The translations under genes and the position numbers were made by a program. Shown piece after piece: positions 33,696-42,056 of a stretch of DNA of 64,000 nucleotides. Position 1 is the stretch's first letter; each line of letters opens with the position of its first letter. Below the pieces are notes generated by a model. It was given only the letters and a program-made list of their open reading frames with translations. It did no database searches and was not told where the DNA came from. The DNA is taken from contig NZ_CP107811.1 in the NCBI RefSeq assembly GCF_036346105.1, forward strand, positions 6,157,501 to 6,221,500, given 5' to 3'. Source of the stretch: Streptomyces sp. NBC_00539. GTDB taxonomy: Bacteria > Actinomycetota > Actinomycetes > Streptomycetales > Streptomycetaceae.

Positions 33696-34694
33696 ATGAC
33701 TGTGCTCTTGTACGAAGAATTCGGTACCGGACGCCACCGCGAGAGCTCCCTGATCCGCCACGCGCTGGGCAACGCCCACGACGAGGCGCTGGTCGCGGGG
33801 CTCGCGGGCGGTATCGGCTTCATGTACTTCGTCTTCGAGTACCCCGAGCGCCCGCCGCTCGCCACGATCGTCGCCCAGGCCCACCCCGAGCCGTGGGTGC
33901 AGGTCGCCCTCGGCCGACTGCACGTCCCCTACGACGCCACCCGCAGCACCAAACCGCGCTGGGGCCGGGTCCGCGCCGCGCTCGACGAGGGGCACCCCGT
34001 CTTCTGCGTCGTCGACCGCTCCTCGCTGCCCTGGCACGAGGCGGTCGCCCCGATGCCGGGCGCCGACGCGTACACCGTGGTCATCGCGGGGTACGAGGGC
34101 GACGACCTCTTCATCGAGGACGGCGCCGCGGCGCCCTACCGGATCGACCGCGAGGAGTTCGGCGCGGCCTGGAGCGCCCACCCCACGGGCCGCCACCAGC
34201 TGGTCGTACCCACCGGACCGGCCGAGGCCGACCCGGACGTGGACGGGGCCGTCGCCGCCACCGTCACGCACCTGACCGGGCCGGTCCTCGGCAACCGGTT
34301 CGACGTCAACTTCGGCTTCTCCGGCATGGCCCGGCTCTCCGCGGACCTGCGCGACACCAGCACCGCCGCGGCCTGGGAGCAGCGGTTCGGCGCCTCACCC
34401 GAGACGTTCCGCGGCGCCACCCGGCGGCTGTACGCCTCCCTGGAGGAGGAGTGGACGGCGCCCGGTGCCACCCGGCCGCTGTACGCCGACTTCCTGGACC
34501 TGGTAGGCCGTTCCGAGGCGGCCGGTCTCTTGCGCGCATCGGGCCTCCACTGGTCGGAGCTCGCCGCCCTCGCCCGCGAGGCCGACCCGGCAGCCGACGC
34601 GGGGGAGCGCCGGGAGCTGTTCGAGGCGTGCGCGGGGCTCGTCGACCTCTGCGCCGGACTCGAACGCGAGGCCGTGGCGGTCCTCGGGGGGTAG
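33696..34694 (+). CDS. BtrH-N/DUF4872 family protein
   Basis: 332 aa. MTVLLYEEFGTGRHRESSLI and GLAGGIGFMYFVFEYPE fit the butirosin BtrH N-terminal family, which has a papain-like fold and in some members transfers acyl groups. The remaining chain has VDRSSLPWHEAVAPMPGADA and FIEDGAAAPYRIDREEFGAA, then FGFSGMARLSADLRDTSTAA for the DUF4872 helical part. The BtrH Cys (nucleophile) is not clearly present near residue 20, so an acyltransferase activity is uncertain. No biosynthetic cluster is adjacent. A terminator hairpin follows. Confidence 0.78.
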   Translation: MTVLLYEEFGTGRHRESSLIRHALGNAHDEALVAGLAGGIGFMYFVFEYPERPPLATIVAQAHPEPWVQVALGRLHVPYDATRSTKPRWGRVRAALDEGHPVFCVVDRSSLPWHEAVAPMPGADAYTVVIAGYEGDDLFIEDGAAAPYRIDREEFGAAWSAHPTGRHQLVVPTGPAEADPDVDGAVAATVTHLTGPVLGNRFDVNFGFSGMARLSADLRDTSTAAAWEQRFGASPETFRGATRRLYASLEEEWTAPGATRPLYADFLDLVGRSEAAGLLRASGLHWSELAALAREADPAADAGERRELFEACAGLVDLCAGLEREAVAVLGG

Positions 34695-34700
34695 CTCCGA

Positions 34701-34744
34701 GCGTGGGCCGCACCCGGGAACCACCACCCGGGTGCGGCCCACGC
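34701..34744. terminator. 18-bp bidirectional hairpin terminator
   Basis: Arms at 34701-34718 and 34727-34744 are perfect complements with an 8-base loop. It lies between two convergent stops (34694 and 34751), so it can end both transcripts. Confidence 0.85.
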
Positions 34745-34750
34745 CGTTCG

Positions 34751-34945
34751 TCAGGCGTCTTCCACGGAGATCGCCGCGACCGGACAGGCCCGGGCGGCCT
34801 CCCGCACCAGCGGGCTGCCGTGGCCGTCCTCGCGGCCCGGGAGCAGTTCGCTGAAGCCGTCGTCGTCCTGGGTGAACACGTCGGGCGCGGTCAACGCGCA
34901 CTGGCCGGCGCCGATGCAGACGCCTCGGTCGATGGAGATCCGCAT
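34751..34945 (-). CDS. [3Fe-4S]-type ferredoxin, partner of the adjacent P450
   Basis: 64 aa. The cluster ligands follow the P450-ferredoxin pattern: CIGAGQC near residues 9-15 (the CX5C spacing leaves out the second Cys of a 4Fe cluster), then ACPVAAISVED. TAPDVFTQDDDGFSELLPG is the linker typical of Streptomyces Fd1-type ferredoxins. It would pass electrons from a reductase to the P450 encoded directly upstream; the two genes are five bases apart. An ATG at 34957 would overlap the P450 stop; I use 34945 because GGTGAG precedes it. Confidence 0.92.
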   Translation of the reverse strand: MRISIDRGVCIGAGQCALTAPDVFTQDDDGFSELLPGREDGHGSPLVREAARACPVAAISVEDA

Positions 34946-34950
34946 GCCGC

Positions 34951-36138
34951 TCACCATGCCACGGGAAGTTCGAGCATGCCCTGGATGGTGTCGCCGGGCT
35001 TGAAGGGGATCCGGTCCGGTTCCTCCGCCAAGCGCAGCCCGGGGAACCGGGCGAACAGGGAGCCGAGGGCGATCTCCATCTCGGCGCGGGCCAGGTTCTG
35101 GCCGAGGCACTGGTGGATGCCGAAACCGAACGCCAGGTGGTGGCGGGTCGGGCGGTGCCAGTCCAGCGAGTCGGGATCGGCGAAGACCGACTCGTCGCGG
35201 TTGATGACGGACGTGGAGAACACCACCCCGTCGTCGGCGCCGATCGTGACGCCACCGATCTCGATCTCCTCGGTCGCCACCCTCAGCATGCCGTCGGCGA
35301 TCGACAGGAACCGCATCAGCTCCTCCACGGCCTCCGACATCAGCGAAGGGTCCGCGCGCAGCTCGGCCAGCTGCTCCGGATGGCGCAGCAGGGTGAAGGT
35401 GCCGAGCGAGATCATGTTCGCCGTGGTCTCGTGGCCCGCGATGAGCAGGATCACGGCCAGGGCGACCAGCTCCTCGACATCGGTCTGACCGGTTTCGAGG
35501 CGCTGCGCGATGAGTTCGTCCAGCAGCCCGTCGCCCGGGTCGGTGCGCTTGCGCCCGATCAGGTCCCGCAGATAGGCGTCGAGGCTGTGGCGGGCCTCCT
35601 CCACGTCGGACAGTTCGGGGCCGCGCAGCAGCTGCCTCGACTTCGCCTCGAAGAACTCGTGGTCCTCGTACGGGACTCCCAGCAGGGCGCAGATCACCAT
35701 GGAGGGCACGGGCAGGGCGAAGGAGCCGACCAGTTCCGCCGGCGGGCCCTGGGCGGTCATCCCGTCGAGCAGCCGGTCCACGGTCTGCTGGATCTGCGGC
35801 CGCAGGGCGGCGATGCGTTTGACGGAGAAACTGGGGATCAGCATGCGGCGCTGCGTGTTGTGTTCGGGGTCGTCGACGCCGAGCAGCGCGGTCCGGCGCG
35901 CCGTCAGGCCCTTGAAGCGCTTGGTGGTGGCGGGGAAGGCCGCGTTCTGGCGGTCGGAGGAGAGCCGGCCGTCGGAGAGCAGGGCGCGCGCCTCGGCGTG
36001 CCCGGTGACCACCCAGACCGAGCGGCCGTCGAAGAGGGTGACGCGGGAGAGCGGCCGGGTCTCCCGCAAGGGCGCGTACGCCGCCGGGGGGTGGTAGGGA
36101 CAGGTCCGGTCCTGGGGAAAGGCAACGGTTTCTGACAT
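34951..36138 (-). CDS. cytochrome P450, CYP105D-like
   Basis: 395 aa. FPQDRTCPYHPPAAYAPLRE and RVTLFDGRSVWVVTGHAEAR are characteristic of CYP105D enzymes. LGVDDPEHNTQRRMLIPSFS, the I-helix LLIAGHETTANMI with the oxygen-activating Thr, the ExxR motif EELMR and the heme loop FGFGIHQCLGQ are all present, so it should be catalytic. CYP105D enzymes oxidise xenobiotics and secondary metabolites. It is co-transcribed with its ferredoxin. A GAGGTG ribosome site precedes the ATG. No reductase gene is in the window. Confidence 0.93.
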   Translation of the reverse strand: MSETVAFPQDRTCPYHPPAAYAPLRETRPLSRVTLFDGRSVWVVTGHAEARALLSDGRLSSDRQNAAFPATTKRFKGLTARRTALLGVDDPEHNTQRRMLIPSFSVKRIAALRPQIQQTVDRLLDGMTAQGPPAELVGSFALPVPSMVICALLGVPYEDHEFFEAKSRQLLRGPELSDVEEARHSLDAYLRDLIGRKRTDPGDGLLDELIAQRLETGQTDVEELVALAVILLIAGHETTANMISLGTFTLLRHPEQLAELRADPSLMSEAVEELMRFLSIADGMLRVATEEIEIGGVTIGADDGVVFSTSVINRDESVFADPDSLDWHRPTRHHLAFGFGIHQCLGQNLARAEMEIALGSLFARFPGLRLAEEPDRIPFKPGDTIQGMLELPVAW

Positions 36139-36267
36139 GCAGCACCTCGCGAGCGATGGTCCGTCTTGCCGGCTCCATTACATGCCCTAGGCACCTATCT
36201 CACCTATGCCACTTTCGGCCAGACCGGCCGCATGTCGCCCGAAGGGCCCAGCGGCCGTGCGGCGGGG

Positions 36268-36606
36268 TCACAGGTGGGCTTCGAGGAACGCCCGGAACTC
36301 CTCGCGGGTCAGCGGTCCGGCCTGGGACGCCACGGCCTCCCCGTCCTTGACGAGGACCACGGTGGGCGCGCCCGTCACGCCGTAGCGCCTGGTCGGGCCG
36401 GGGCAGCGGGTGATGTCGGTCCGTACGGCGGTCAACCGCGCCCCGTACTCCTGTGCCAGCTCGCCGACGAGCACGTCCATGGCGCGGCAGGCCTCGACGG
36501 CCTTGGGCCAGGTGCCCGTGAAGTAGGCGAGAACCGGCCCCGGGGACATTCCCAGGATGAAATCGAACTCCTGGTCCTCCAGCGGCTGGTGTACCCGACG
36601 TGCCAT
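36268..36606 (-). CDS. thioredoxin-fold protein lacking the CxxC active site
   Basis: 112 aa. The fold is clear from GPVLAYFTGTWPKAVEACRA at the active-site helix, VRTDITRCPGPTRRYGVTGA and the cis-Pro loop GAPTVVLVKDGEAV. However, the WCGPC motif of thioredoxin is replaced: after the conserved Trp comes P-K-A-V-E-A-C, and the only other Cys is in ITRCPGP. It cannot be a normal dithiol oxidoreductase; it might use one Cys, act as a chaperone, or bind a partner. Start chosen at MARRVHQPLEDQ. Confidence 0.78.
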   Translation of the reverse strand: MARRVHQPLEDQEFDFILGMSPGPVLAYFTGTWPKAVEACRAMDVLVGELAQEYGARLTAVRTDITRCPGPTRRYGVTGAPTVVLVKDGEAVASQAGPLTREEFRAFLEAHL

Positions 36607-36726
36607 GTGTGCTGCTCCTCGTGTGTCCCGGCGGGTCCCGTCCGGTCCGGCGTGTGGTGGCCCGCGCACCCCATCATCCCCGGGACGGGGCGGCGCGTTG
36701 TCAGTGGTGGCTGGCAGCCTGGACGC

Positions 36727-36996
36727 ATGGACGACAGGATGCTGCGGCGCCGGGTCTACGGCGCAGACCACGACGACCCCGACCCCGGCCCGCGCCCCGG
36801 CCATGCCTACGGCGAGCTCGTGGGCGGCCCGCTCGACGGCCTCCTCCTCGACGTCACCGGCTGGAGCGGACCGCAGCTGACCGAGGAGGCCCGCCTGCCC
36901 ACGGAGATAGGCCGCTACGGGGCGGGCGGCCGGGCCCACTACCGCCGCCGCGCGACGGACCCGCAGCGCTGGGACTGGTCGGGCGACAGCCCCTGA
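36727..36996 (+). CDS. small hypothetical protein (89 aa)
   Basis: MDDRMLRRRVYGADHDDPDP, a charged N-terminus, then GHAYGELVGGPLDGLLLDVT and ARLPTEIGRYGAGGRAHYRR. The GGPLDGLLLDV and YRR segments resemble a small family of Streptomyces proteins with a 'GPLDG' block, usually found alone. No signal or membrane segment. It is divergent from the thioredoxin-like gene. Function unknown. Confidence 0.65.
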   Translation: MDDRMLRRRVYGADHDDPDPGPRPGHAYGELVGGPLDGLLLDVTGWSGPQLTEEARLPTEIGRYGAGGRAHYRRRATDPQRWDWSGDSP

Positions 36997-37137
36997 CGTA
37001 CGCCGGGCCGGAGCGGCGGGGCGGCGAGCCCCCGGTCCGCCGACGTGTGACCGGGGGCTCTGTGCGGCACTTCTGCCCGGGCGGCGCGACCGGATGCGCG
37101 AGGGGCGCCCGATCGGGTGCGGGAGCGCGCGCGGACG

Positions 37138-37515
37138 TCAGCCGGTCGTGGCGCTCCGGCTGACTTTGCGCGCCCACAGGACCAGCGGTACCTGGAGCGG
37201 CAGCCGGGCCAGGGTCACGGCCCGTGCGGCGGGGGCGCCGCGGCGGGCGTCGACCGCCATCTTCACGTTGGCCGGGAAGACGCCGACGAAGAACGCCGCC
37301 GTGGCCAGTGCGGCCATCCGACGGGTCCGCGGATGCGCGACCCCAGCGGCGAGGGCGAGCTCCGCCGCGCCGCTCGCGTACGTCCACTGCCGCGGGGTGC
37401 CGGGCAGCGAACGCGGGACGATCTTGTCGAACTGCTCGGGCCTGACGGCGTGTGCCACCCCCGCGGTCGCCAGCAGTCCGGCGAGCAGCAGGGGTGAGGA
37501 GGGTATGCGCGGCAT
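37138..37515 (-). CDS. DoxX-like small membrane protein
   Basis: 125 aa with several hydrophobic segments: SSPLLLAGLLATAGVAHAV, ASGAAELALAAGVAH, AALATAAFFVGVFPANVK. The block FDKIVPRSLPGTPRQWTYAS and ANVKMAVDARRG fits the DoxX/DoxD-like superfamily, whose members are small membrane proteins often linked to thiol or redox balance. The ATG at 37515 is followed by a short loop and the first span. Stands alone. Confidence 0.78.
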   Translation of the reverse strand: MPRIPSSPLLLAGLLATAGVAHAVRPEQFDKIVPRSLPGTPRQWTYASGAAELALAAGVAHPRTRRMAALATAAFFVGVFPANVKMAVDARRGAPAARAVTLARLPLQVPLVLWARKVSRSATTG

Positions 37516-37716
37516 GGGGGTGTCCTCTCAGAGGGGGCGCGGCGGGACGGCCCCGCGATCCTACTCGCGGGTAGGTCGGGGTGATCCGGCGAAGCAGCCG
37601 GGCGTCCCCGAAAAGAATCCGAAGAAGTTTTCCGGGAGCTGTCGATCCGGGCGCCTCCCGTTCGACACAGGAGTGAAAGGCGGGGACAGCCCCCGCCCAC
37701 CGACCGAGGAGTCACC

Positions 37717-38076
37717 ATGCCGCGCTTCCTTTCCCTGGTCCGCATCGACGAGCAGAGCCTCCCCGAGGACACCCCCTTCCCGGAGGACTTCCTGCAGCGG
37801 ATGGGCGCACTGATGGAGGAGATCACCAAGGCCGGGGTGATGCTGGACACCGCCGGACTGCTCCGCACCTCCGAGGGCACCCGTGTCACCTGGTCCGGGG
37901 GCAAGCTGAGCTACACCGACGGCCCCTTCACCGAGACCAAGGAGGTCGTCGGCGGCTACGCCCTCCTCCAGGCCAAGGACAAGGCGGAGGCGCTGGAGTG
38001 GACCAAGCGCTTCCTGGAGATCCACCCCGAGGAGTGGACGGTGGGCGTCGAACTCCGGCAGATCGCGGAGGGCTGA
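37717..38076 (+). CDS. YciI/DGPF-type protein, partner of an ECF42 sigma factor
   Basis: 119 aa. MPRFLSLVRIDEQSLPED, the DGPF motif in KLSYTDGPFTETKEVVGGYA, and LEWTKRFLEIHPEEW identify the DGPF (YciI-like) family. In actinobacteria these genes sit just upstream of sigma factors of group ECF42, and the same arrangement is seen here (next gene at 38184). The role in signal sensing is not settled. GAGG precedes the ATG. Confidence 0.9.
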   Translation: MPRFLSLVRIDEQSLPEDTPFPEDFLQRMGALMEEITKAGVMLDTAGLLRTSEGTRVTWSGGKLSYTDGPFTETKEVVGGYALLQAKDKAEALEWTKRFLEIHPEEWTVGVELRQIAEG

Positions 38077-38183
38077 GCCCGCGGCCGAAGCGACCGGGCC
38101 GGCCTGCGACGGGCCGGTCGCGAGCCGGTCGCGTCCCACGGGCGAGCCCCGTTTGCCCTGCCCCGTCACGGCTGCTCTGATGG

Positions 38184-39428
38184 GTGGCCGTGACGGCAGT
38201 GACCCCGGCCCAGACGGTCGAAACGGTGTACAGGATCGAGTCCGCGCGGATCATCGCCGGCGTGGCCCGGATCGTGCGGGACGTGGGCATCGCGGAGGAA
38301 CTCGCCCAGGACGCCCTGGTCGCCGCGCTCGAACAGTGGCCGCGGTCCGGGATCCCCGACAACCCGGCCGCCTGGCTCATGACCACCGCCCGCAACCGCG
38401 CGGTCGACCTCGTCCGGCGCAAGGAGACCTACGCGCGCAAGCTCGCGGAGGTCGGCCGCACCCTGGAGGACGTACCGCCCCCGGCCGAACCGGCGGCCCC
38501 CGACGACATCGACGACGACGTACTGCGCCTGGTCTTCACGGCCTGCCACCCCGTGCTGGGTGCGGAAGCCAGGATGGCGCTCACCCTGCGCCTCGTCGGC
38601 GGCCTGACCACACAGGAGATCGCCCGGGCGTTCCTCACCTCCGAGCCCACCGTCGCCCAGCGCATCGTCCGCGCCAAACGGGCGCTGGCCAAGGCCGGGG
38701 TGCCGTTCGAAGTCCCGTACGGAGCCGCTCGCGAAGCGCGGCTCGCCTCCGTCCTGGAAGTGATCTACCTCGTCTTCAACGAGGGCTACTCGGCCACCGC
38801 CGGGGACGACCTCGTCCGCCCCGCCCTGTGCGAGGACGCCCTGCGGCTCGCCCGGGTGCTGGCCGCTCTGATGCCCGACGAAGGAGAGGTCCACGGCCTG
38901 GCGGCGCTGCTGGAGTTCCAGGCTTCCCGGATCGGGGCCCGCACCGGCCCCGACGGCGAGCCGGTCCTGCTCGCCGACCAGAACCGGGCCAAATGGAACC
39001 GCATGCTCATCCGGCGCGGCTTCGAGGCCGTCGGCCGCGCCGGCACCGGCCCCTACTCCCTCCAGGCGGCCATCGCGGGCTGCCACGCCCGGGCCGTCCG
39101 GTACGAGGACACCGACTGGAAGACCATCGCCGCACTCTACGGACGCCTGGTCCGGCTGGTCCCCTCACCGGTGGTCGAGCTGAACCGGGCGGTCGCCGTC
39201 TCCATGGCCGAAGGCCCCGAAGCGGCCCTGCCGCTGGTCGACGCCCTCGTGGCGGATCCCGCGCTGCGCGCCTACCACCTGCTGCCGAGCGTGCGGGGGG
39301 ACCTGCTGGAGCGGCTCGGCCGCCGGGCGGAAGCCCGCGCCGAGTTCGAACGGGCCGCCTCCCTCACCCGCAACGCGCGCGAACGGGAACTGCTGCTGGG
39401 CCGGGCGCGCTCCGGGGGCTGGCCGTGA
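38184..39428 (+). CDS. ECF42-type RNA polymerase sigma factor with long C-terminal domain
   Basis: 414 aa, about twice a normal ECF factor. Sigma-2: ESARIIAGVARIVRDVG, AEELAQDALVAALEQWP. Sigma-4: ALTLRLVGGLTTQEIARAFL and VAQRIVRAKRALAKAG. A helical C-terminal domain (LEVIYLVFNEGYSATAGDDL, EGEVHGLAALLEFQASR, YSLQAAIAGCHARAV, then LVPSPVVELNRAVAVS) is the DUF6596/TPR-like extension of ECF42 factors, which may regulate activity without a classical anti-sigma. Start is one of several GTG codons (38184 or 38190). Its stop abuts the convergent next gene with no spacing. Confidence 0.92.
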   Translation: MAVTAVTPAQTVETVYRIESARIIAGVARIVRDVGIAEELAQDALVAALEQWPRSGIPDNPAAWLMTTARNRAVDLVRRKETYARKLAEVGRTLEDVPPPAEPAAPDDIDDDVLRLVFTACHPVLGAEARMALTLRLVGGLTTQEIARAFLTSEPTVAQRIVRAKRALAKAGVPFEVPYGAAREARLASVLEVIYLVFNEGYSATAGDDLVRPALCEDALRLARVLAALMPDEGEVHGLAALLEFQASRIGARTGPDGEPVLLADQNRAKWNRMLIRRGFEAVGRAGTGPYSLQAAIAGCHARAVRYEDTDWKTIAALYGRLVRLVPSPVVELNRAVAVSMAEGPEAALPLVDALVADPALRAYHLLPSVRGDLLERLGRRAEARAEFERAASLTRNARERELLLGRARSGGWP

Positions 39429-40889
39429 TCAGGCCCGGACGGGCGTGTCCAGCGGGCGGCGGGGCGCGGTCAGCGCGATCGGACGCCGGAAACCGCCCGA
39501 GAGGGCGATGTCGCGTACCGTCTCGCGGAGCGCCTCCTGGAAGTCGCCCATGGTGCGGCGGGCGGCGGGGGTGTCGACGTAGATCGAGTTCATGTGCAGA
39601 CCGTCCGCGTCGCGCTGGTACCAGGAACAGGCCCCGTTCGCGCGCGCCGACCACACGTGCGTGGCGGGCCGCCAGTCCTCGTGCCGCTCGGCGCCCCGGC
39701 ACTTGCGCATGTCGATGTACGAGAAGAAGTTCACCGGGTAGGGCCAGGAACGGGCCGCGAACTCCTGCGGCGCCAACAGCTCCCACGCCCGCACGAAGGG
39801 CACGTCGATATGGCGCAGCAACTCCCCGAACCCCGCCCGGATCCCGGCCATGACCTGGGCGAAATCCCGCCCGGGCGAGGCGTCGAACTCGATCGGCATC
39901 GTGTTCACGAACCAGCCGACCGAATCGGACCAGCCGTCGCGGCCGCGCTCGCTCACCGGCATGAACCCCCGGTACACGCCCGGCCCGCCGGCCTCCCGAA
40001 GCGACAGCGCGACGGCCGCGAGCACCCCCATGAAGGGCTTGCCGTCGACTGCCAGACAGGACTTGTCGAAGACCTCCGCCTCCCCGGCGTCCAGCAGCGG
40101 CGAGGCCTCGTTGACGATGGGGTACATCCGGTCCGGCTCCACGCCGAGGTCCAGCGGGAACCTCGGGAAGAACTCGCCGTTGCGCGCGATGAACGACTTC
40201 CAGTAGCCGAGCCGTTCGTCGCCCGCGTCGATGGACAGGTAGCGGCGGCGCTGCTCCTCGGCGAAGTCGAGGTAGCTGGGAGCGGTGGCCGGCAGGGCGG
40301 AGCTCTCGCCCCGGCACAGGGCCTCGTAGGCGGTCAGCACCTCGTTCACCACGATGGGCATCGACATGCCGTCGCAGACGATGTGGTCGAAGGCGAGGTA
40401 GACGGTGGCGGAGTCCTCGCGCAACACCGCACCCATGGTGAACAGCGGCCAGGACAGCGTGTCGATGCTCCGCCGGAAGCGTTCCGCGAGGAAGGCGCGC
40501 AGCAGATCGGTGGTCGCGAACTCACCCACCGGTACGGCGTCCAGCGCCAGTTCGTCCGCGGCGAGCGGCTCGCACGCCACCTCCCCGGCCAGGCGCCGGA
40601 ACTCGCACCGCAGTACCTCGTGCCGCCGCACGAACGCCAGCAGGGCCTGGGCGAGGGCCTGTTGGTCGAGCGGACCGCGCACCTCGAACGTCACCGCGAG
40701 CCAGGACGCCACCGGGTCGTCGGCTCCCCGGCTCTCCTCGGCCACCGTGAAGTGCTTGTCCTGGTTGAAGGACGCCCTCCTGCCCGCCGCGCCGCCCGGG
40801 CCATTGGCCCGGGCGGCCGTGGACCGCACCCGCCACTCGACCACCCGTCCGGGCGCCAAGGTGTGCATCTCCAGAGGAAACTGCCGCAT
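39429..40889 (-). CDS. free-standing condensation-domain protein
   Basis: 486 aa, the length of an NRPS condensation domain. VTFEVRGPLDQQALAQALLA, HEVLRCEFRRL and the active-site loop AFDHIVCDGMSMPI fit the C-domain/HxxxDG superfamily; the normal HHxxxDG reads DHIVCDG, so the catalytic second His is kept and the first is Asp. PVSERGRDGWSDSVGWFVNT is the conserved bridge region. It could form an ester or amide in an unlinked pathway, as PapA-like acyltransferases do; no carrier-protein, adenylation or other biosynthetic gene is nearby. Confidence 0.88.
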   Translation of the reverse strand: MRQFPLEMHTLAPGRVVEWRVRSTAARANGPGGAAGRRASFNQDKHFTVAEESRGADDPVASWLAVTFEVRGPLDQQALAQALLAFVRRHEVLRCEFRRLAGEVACEPLAADELALDAVPVGEFATTDLLRAFLAERFRRSIDTLSWPLFTMGAVLREDSATVYLAFDHIVCDGMSMPIVVNEVLTAYEALCRGESSALPATAPSYLDFAEEQRRRYLSIDAGDERLGYWKSFIARNGEFFPRFPLDLGVEPDRMYPIVNEASPLLDAGEAEVFDKSCLAVDGKPFMGVLAAVALSLREAGGPGVYRGFMPVSERGRDGWSDSVGWFVNTMPIEFDASPGRDFAQVMAGIRAGFGELLRHIDVPFVRAWELLAPQEFAARSWPYPVNFFSYIDMRKCRGAERHEDWRPATHVWSARANGACSWYQRDADGLHMNSIYVDTPAARRTMGDFQEALRETVRDIALSGGFRRPIALTAPRRPLDTPVRA

Positions 40890-41012
40890 TCCGTCATCCC
40901 TTCGCCCCCCGAGTCAACCCCGTGCGGCTAACGACATCCGGCCCGTGGAAGTGACGCCCGTACGCGGCGCGCGGGGGCGGGGTCCGCCGTACCCGGGCGG
41001 CGATGACCGACA

Positions 41013-41921
41013 GTGGTCGGCGTGGATGCTTCTGACGACGTCGAACAGGTCATCGACGCGCTGTACGCGTCGCCGCCCGCGGGCTTCACGGCGGCCCGGG
41101 ACGCGGCCGCGGCCGGGTTGAAGGCCGCGGGGGACAAGGCCGCCGCGAAACGGGTCGCGGGGCTGCGGCGGCCGACGCTGGCCGCGTGGGCGTCGAACAC
41201 GCTGGTGCGGGCCGATCCGGAGGAGGTGGGGCAGTTCCTCCAGCTCGGCCAGGCGCTGCGGGAGGCGCACCGGGCGCTGGACGGGGAGCAGCTACGGGAC
41301 CTCTCGCACCAGCAGCACGTGGTGATCGGGGCGCTCGCACGGGAAGCCGTACGGCTGGCCGAGGAGGCGGGGACGCCGGTTTCGGAGGCGGTGGAGCGGG
41401 AGGTGGAGCAGATCCTGCACACCGTCCTCGCCGACCCCGCGGCGGCCGAGGAGTGGGCCTCGGGCCGGCTCTCGAAGCCCCCGCCGCCGGTGACGGAGTT
41501 CCCGACGCCGACCGGGGACGCGGTGACCCGCGCCGCCGGCCGGGCCGGTGCGGCTCGCGGGGAAGCGGGCCGGGCCGGGGCGGGGGAGGGCGAACGGGAC
41601 GCCGAGCGGCGGGCCGAGGCGCGGCGGGAGGCCGAACGGGCGGTGGCCGCCGGCGAGGAGGAGCTGCGTGCCGCCGACGAGGCCCGGCAGCGGGCCCTCG
41701 GGCGGGTCGCCTCGGCGGACGCGGAGGTGGAGCGGCTGGAGCGGGACGCCGCCAGGGCCCGGGCGGCCCGGGAGCAGGCCCACGCGGAGCTCGCCGCGGC
41801 CGAGAAGCACCGCCGGGCCGCCGACCGGGCCGCCCGCCAGGCCCGCGACCGGCTCCCGCCGGCCGAGGAAGACGGCCCCACCCGCCGCCGCAACCGCACC
41901 CGCCGCCAGGACCCGCAGTGA
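41013..41921 (+). CDS. hypothetical coiled-coil protein
   Basis: About 300 aa. The N-terminal 150 residues (DDVEQVIDALYASPPAGFTA, KAAAKRVAGLRRPTLAAWAS) are a helical domain seen in other Streptomyces. From about 170 it is a long coiled coil rich in Glu/Arg/Ala (EAERAVAAGEEELRAADEAR, REQAHAELAAAEKHRRAADR) with a basic end. Starts are GTG at 41013 or 41022. It may be a scaffold or structural protein. Function unknown. Confidence 0.72.
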   Translation: MVGVDASDDVEQVIDALYASPPAGFTAARDAAAAGLKAAGDKAAAKRVAGLRRPTLAAWASNTLVRADPEEVGQFLQLGQALREAHRALDGEQLRDLSHQQHVVIGALAREAVRLAEEAGTPVSEAVEREVEQILHTVLADPAAAEEWASGRLSKPPPPVTEFPTPTGDAVTRAAGRAGAARGEAGRAGAGEGERDAERRAEARREAERAVAAGEEELRAADEARQRALGRVASADAEVERLERDAARARAAREQAHAELAAAEKHRRAADRAARQARDRLPPAEEDGPTRRRNRTRRQDPQ

Positions 41922-42056
41922 CGGGCCTGGCCGGGGGCCCGGCGAACTGCGTGGCGCGACCTGCGCCGTCCTCGCGGCGGCCGCCGCGCGCCCGCAGGGC
42001 CGGGGCGCCGTCGGGATGCCGGCCGCCCGGGGCCCTGGCAGCGCGCTGACGAGCGG

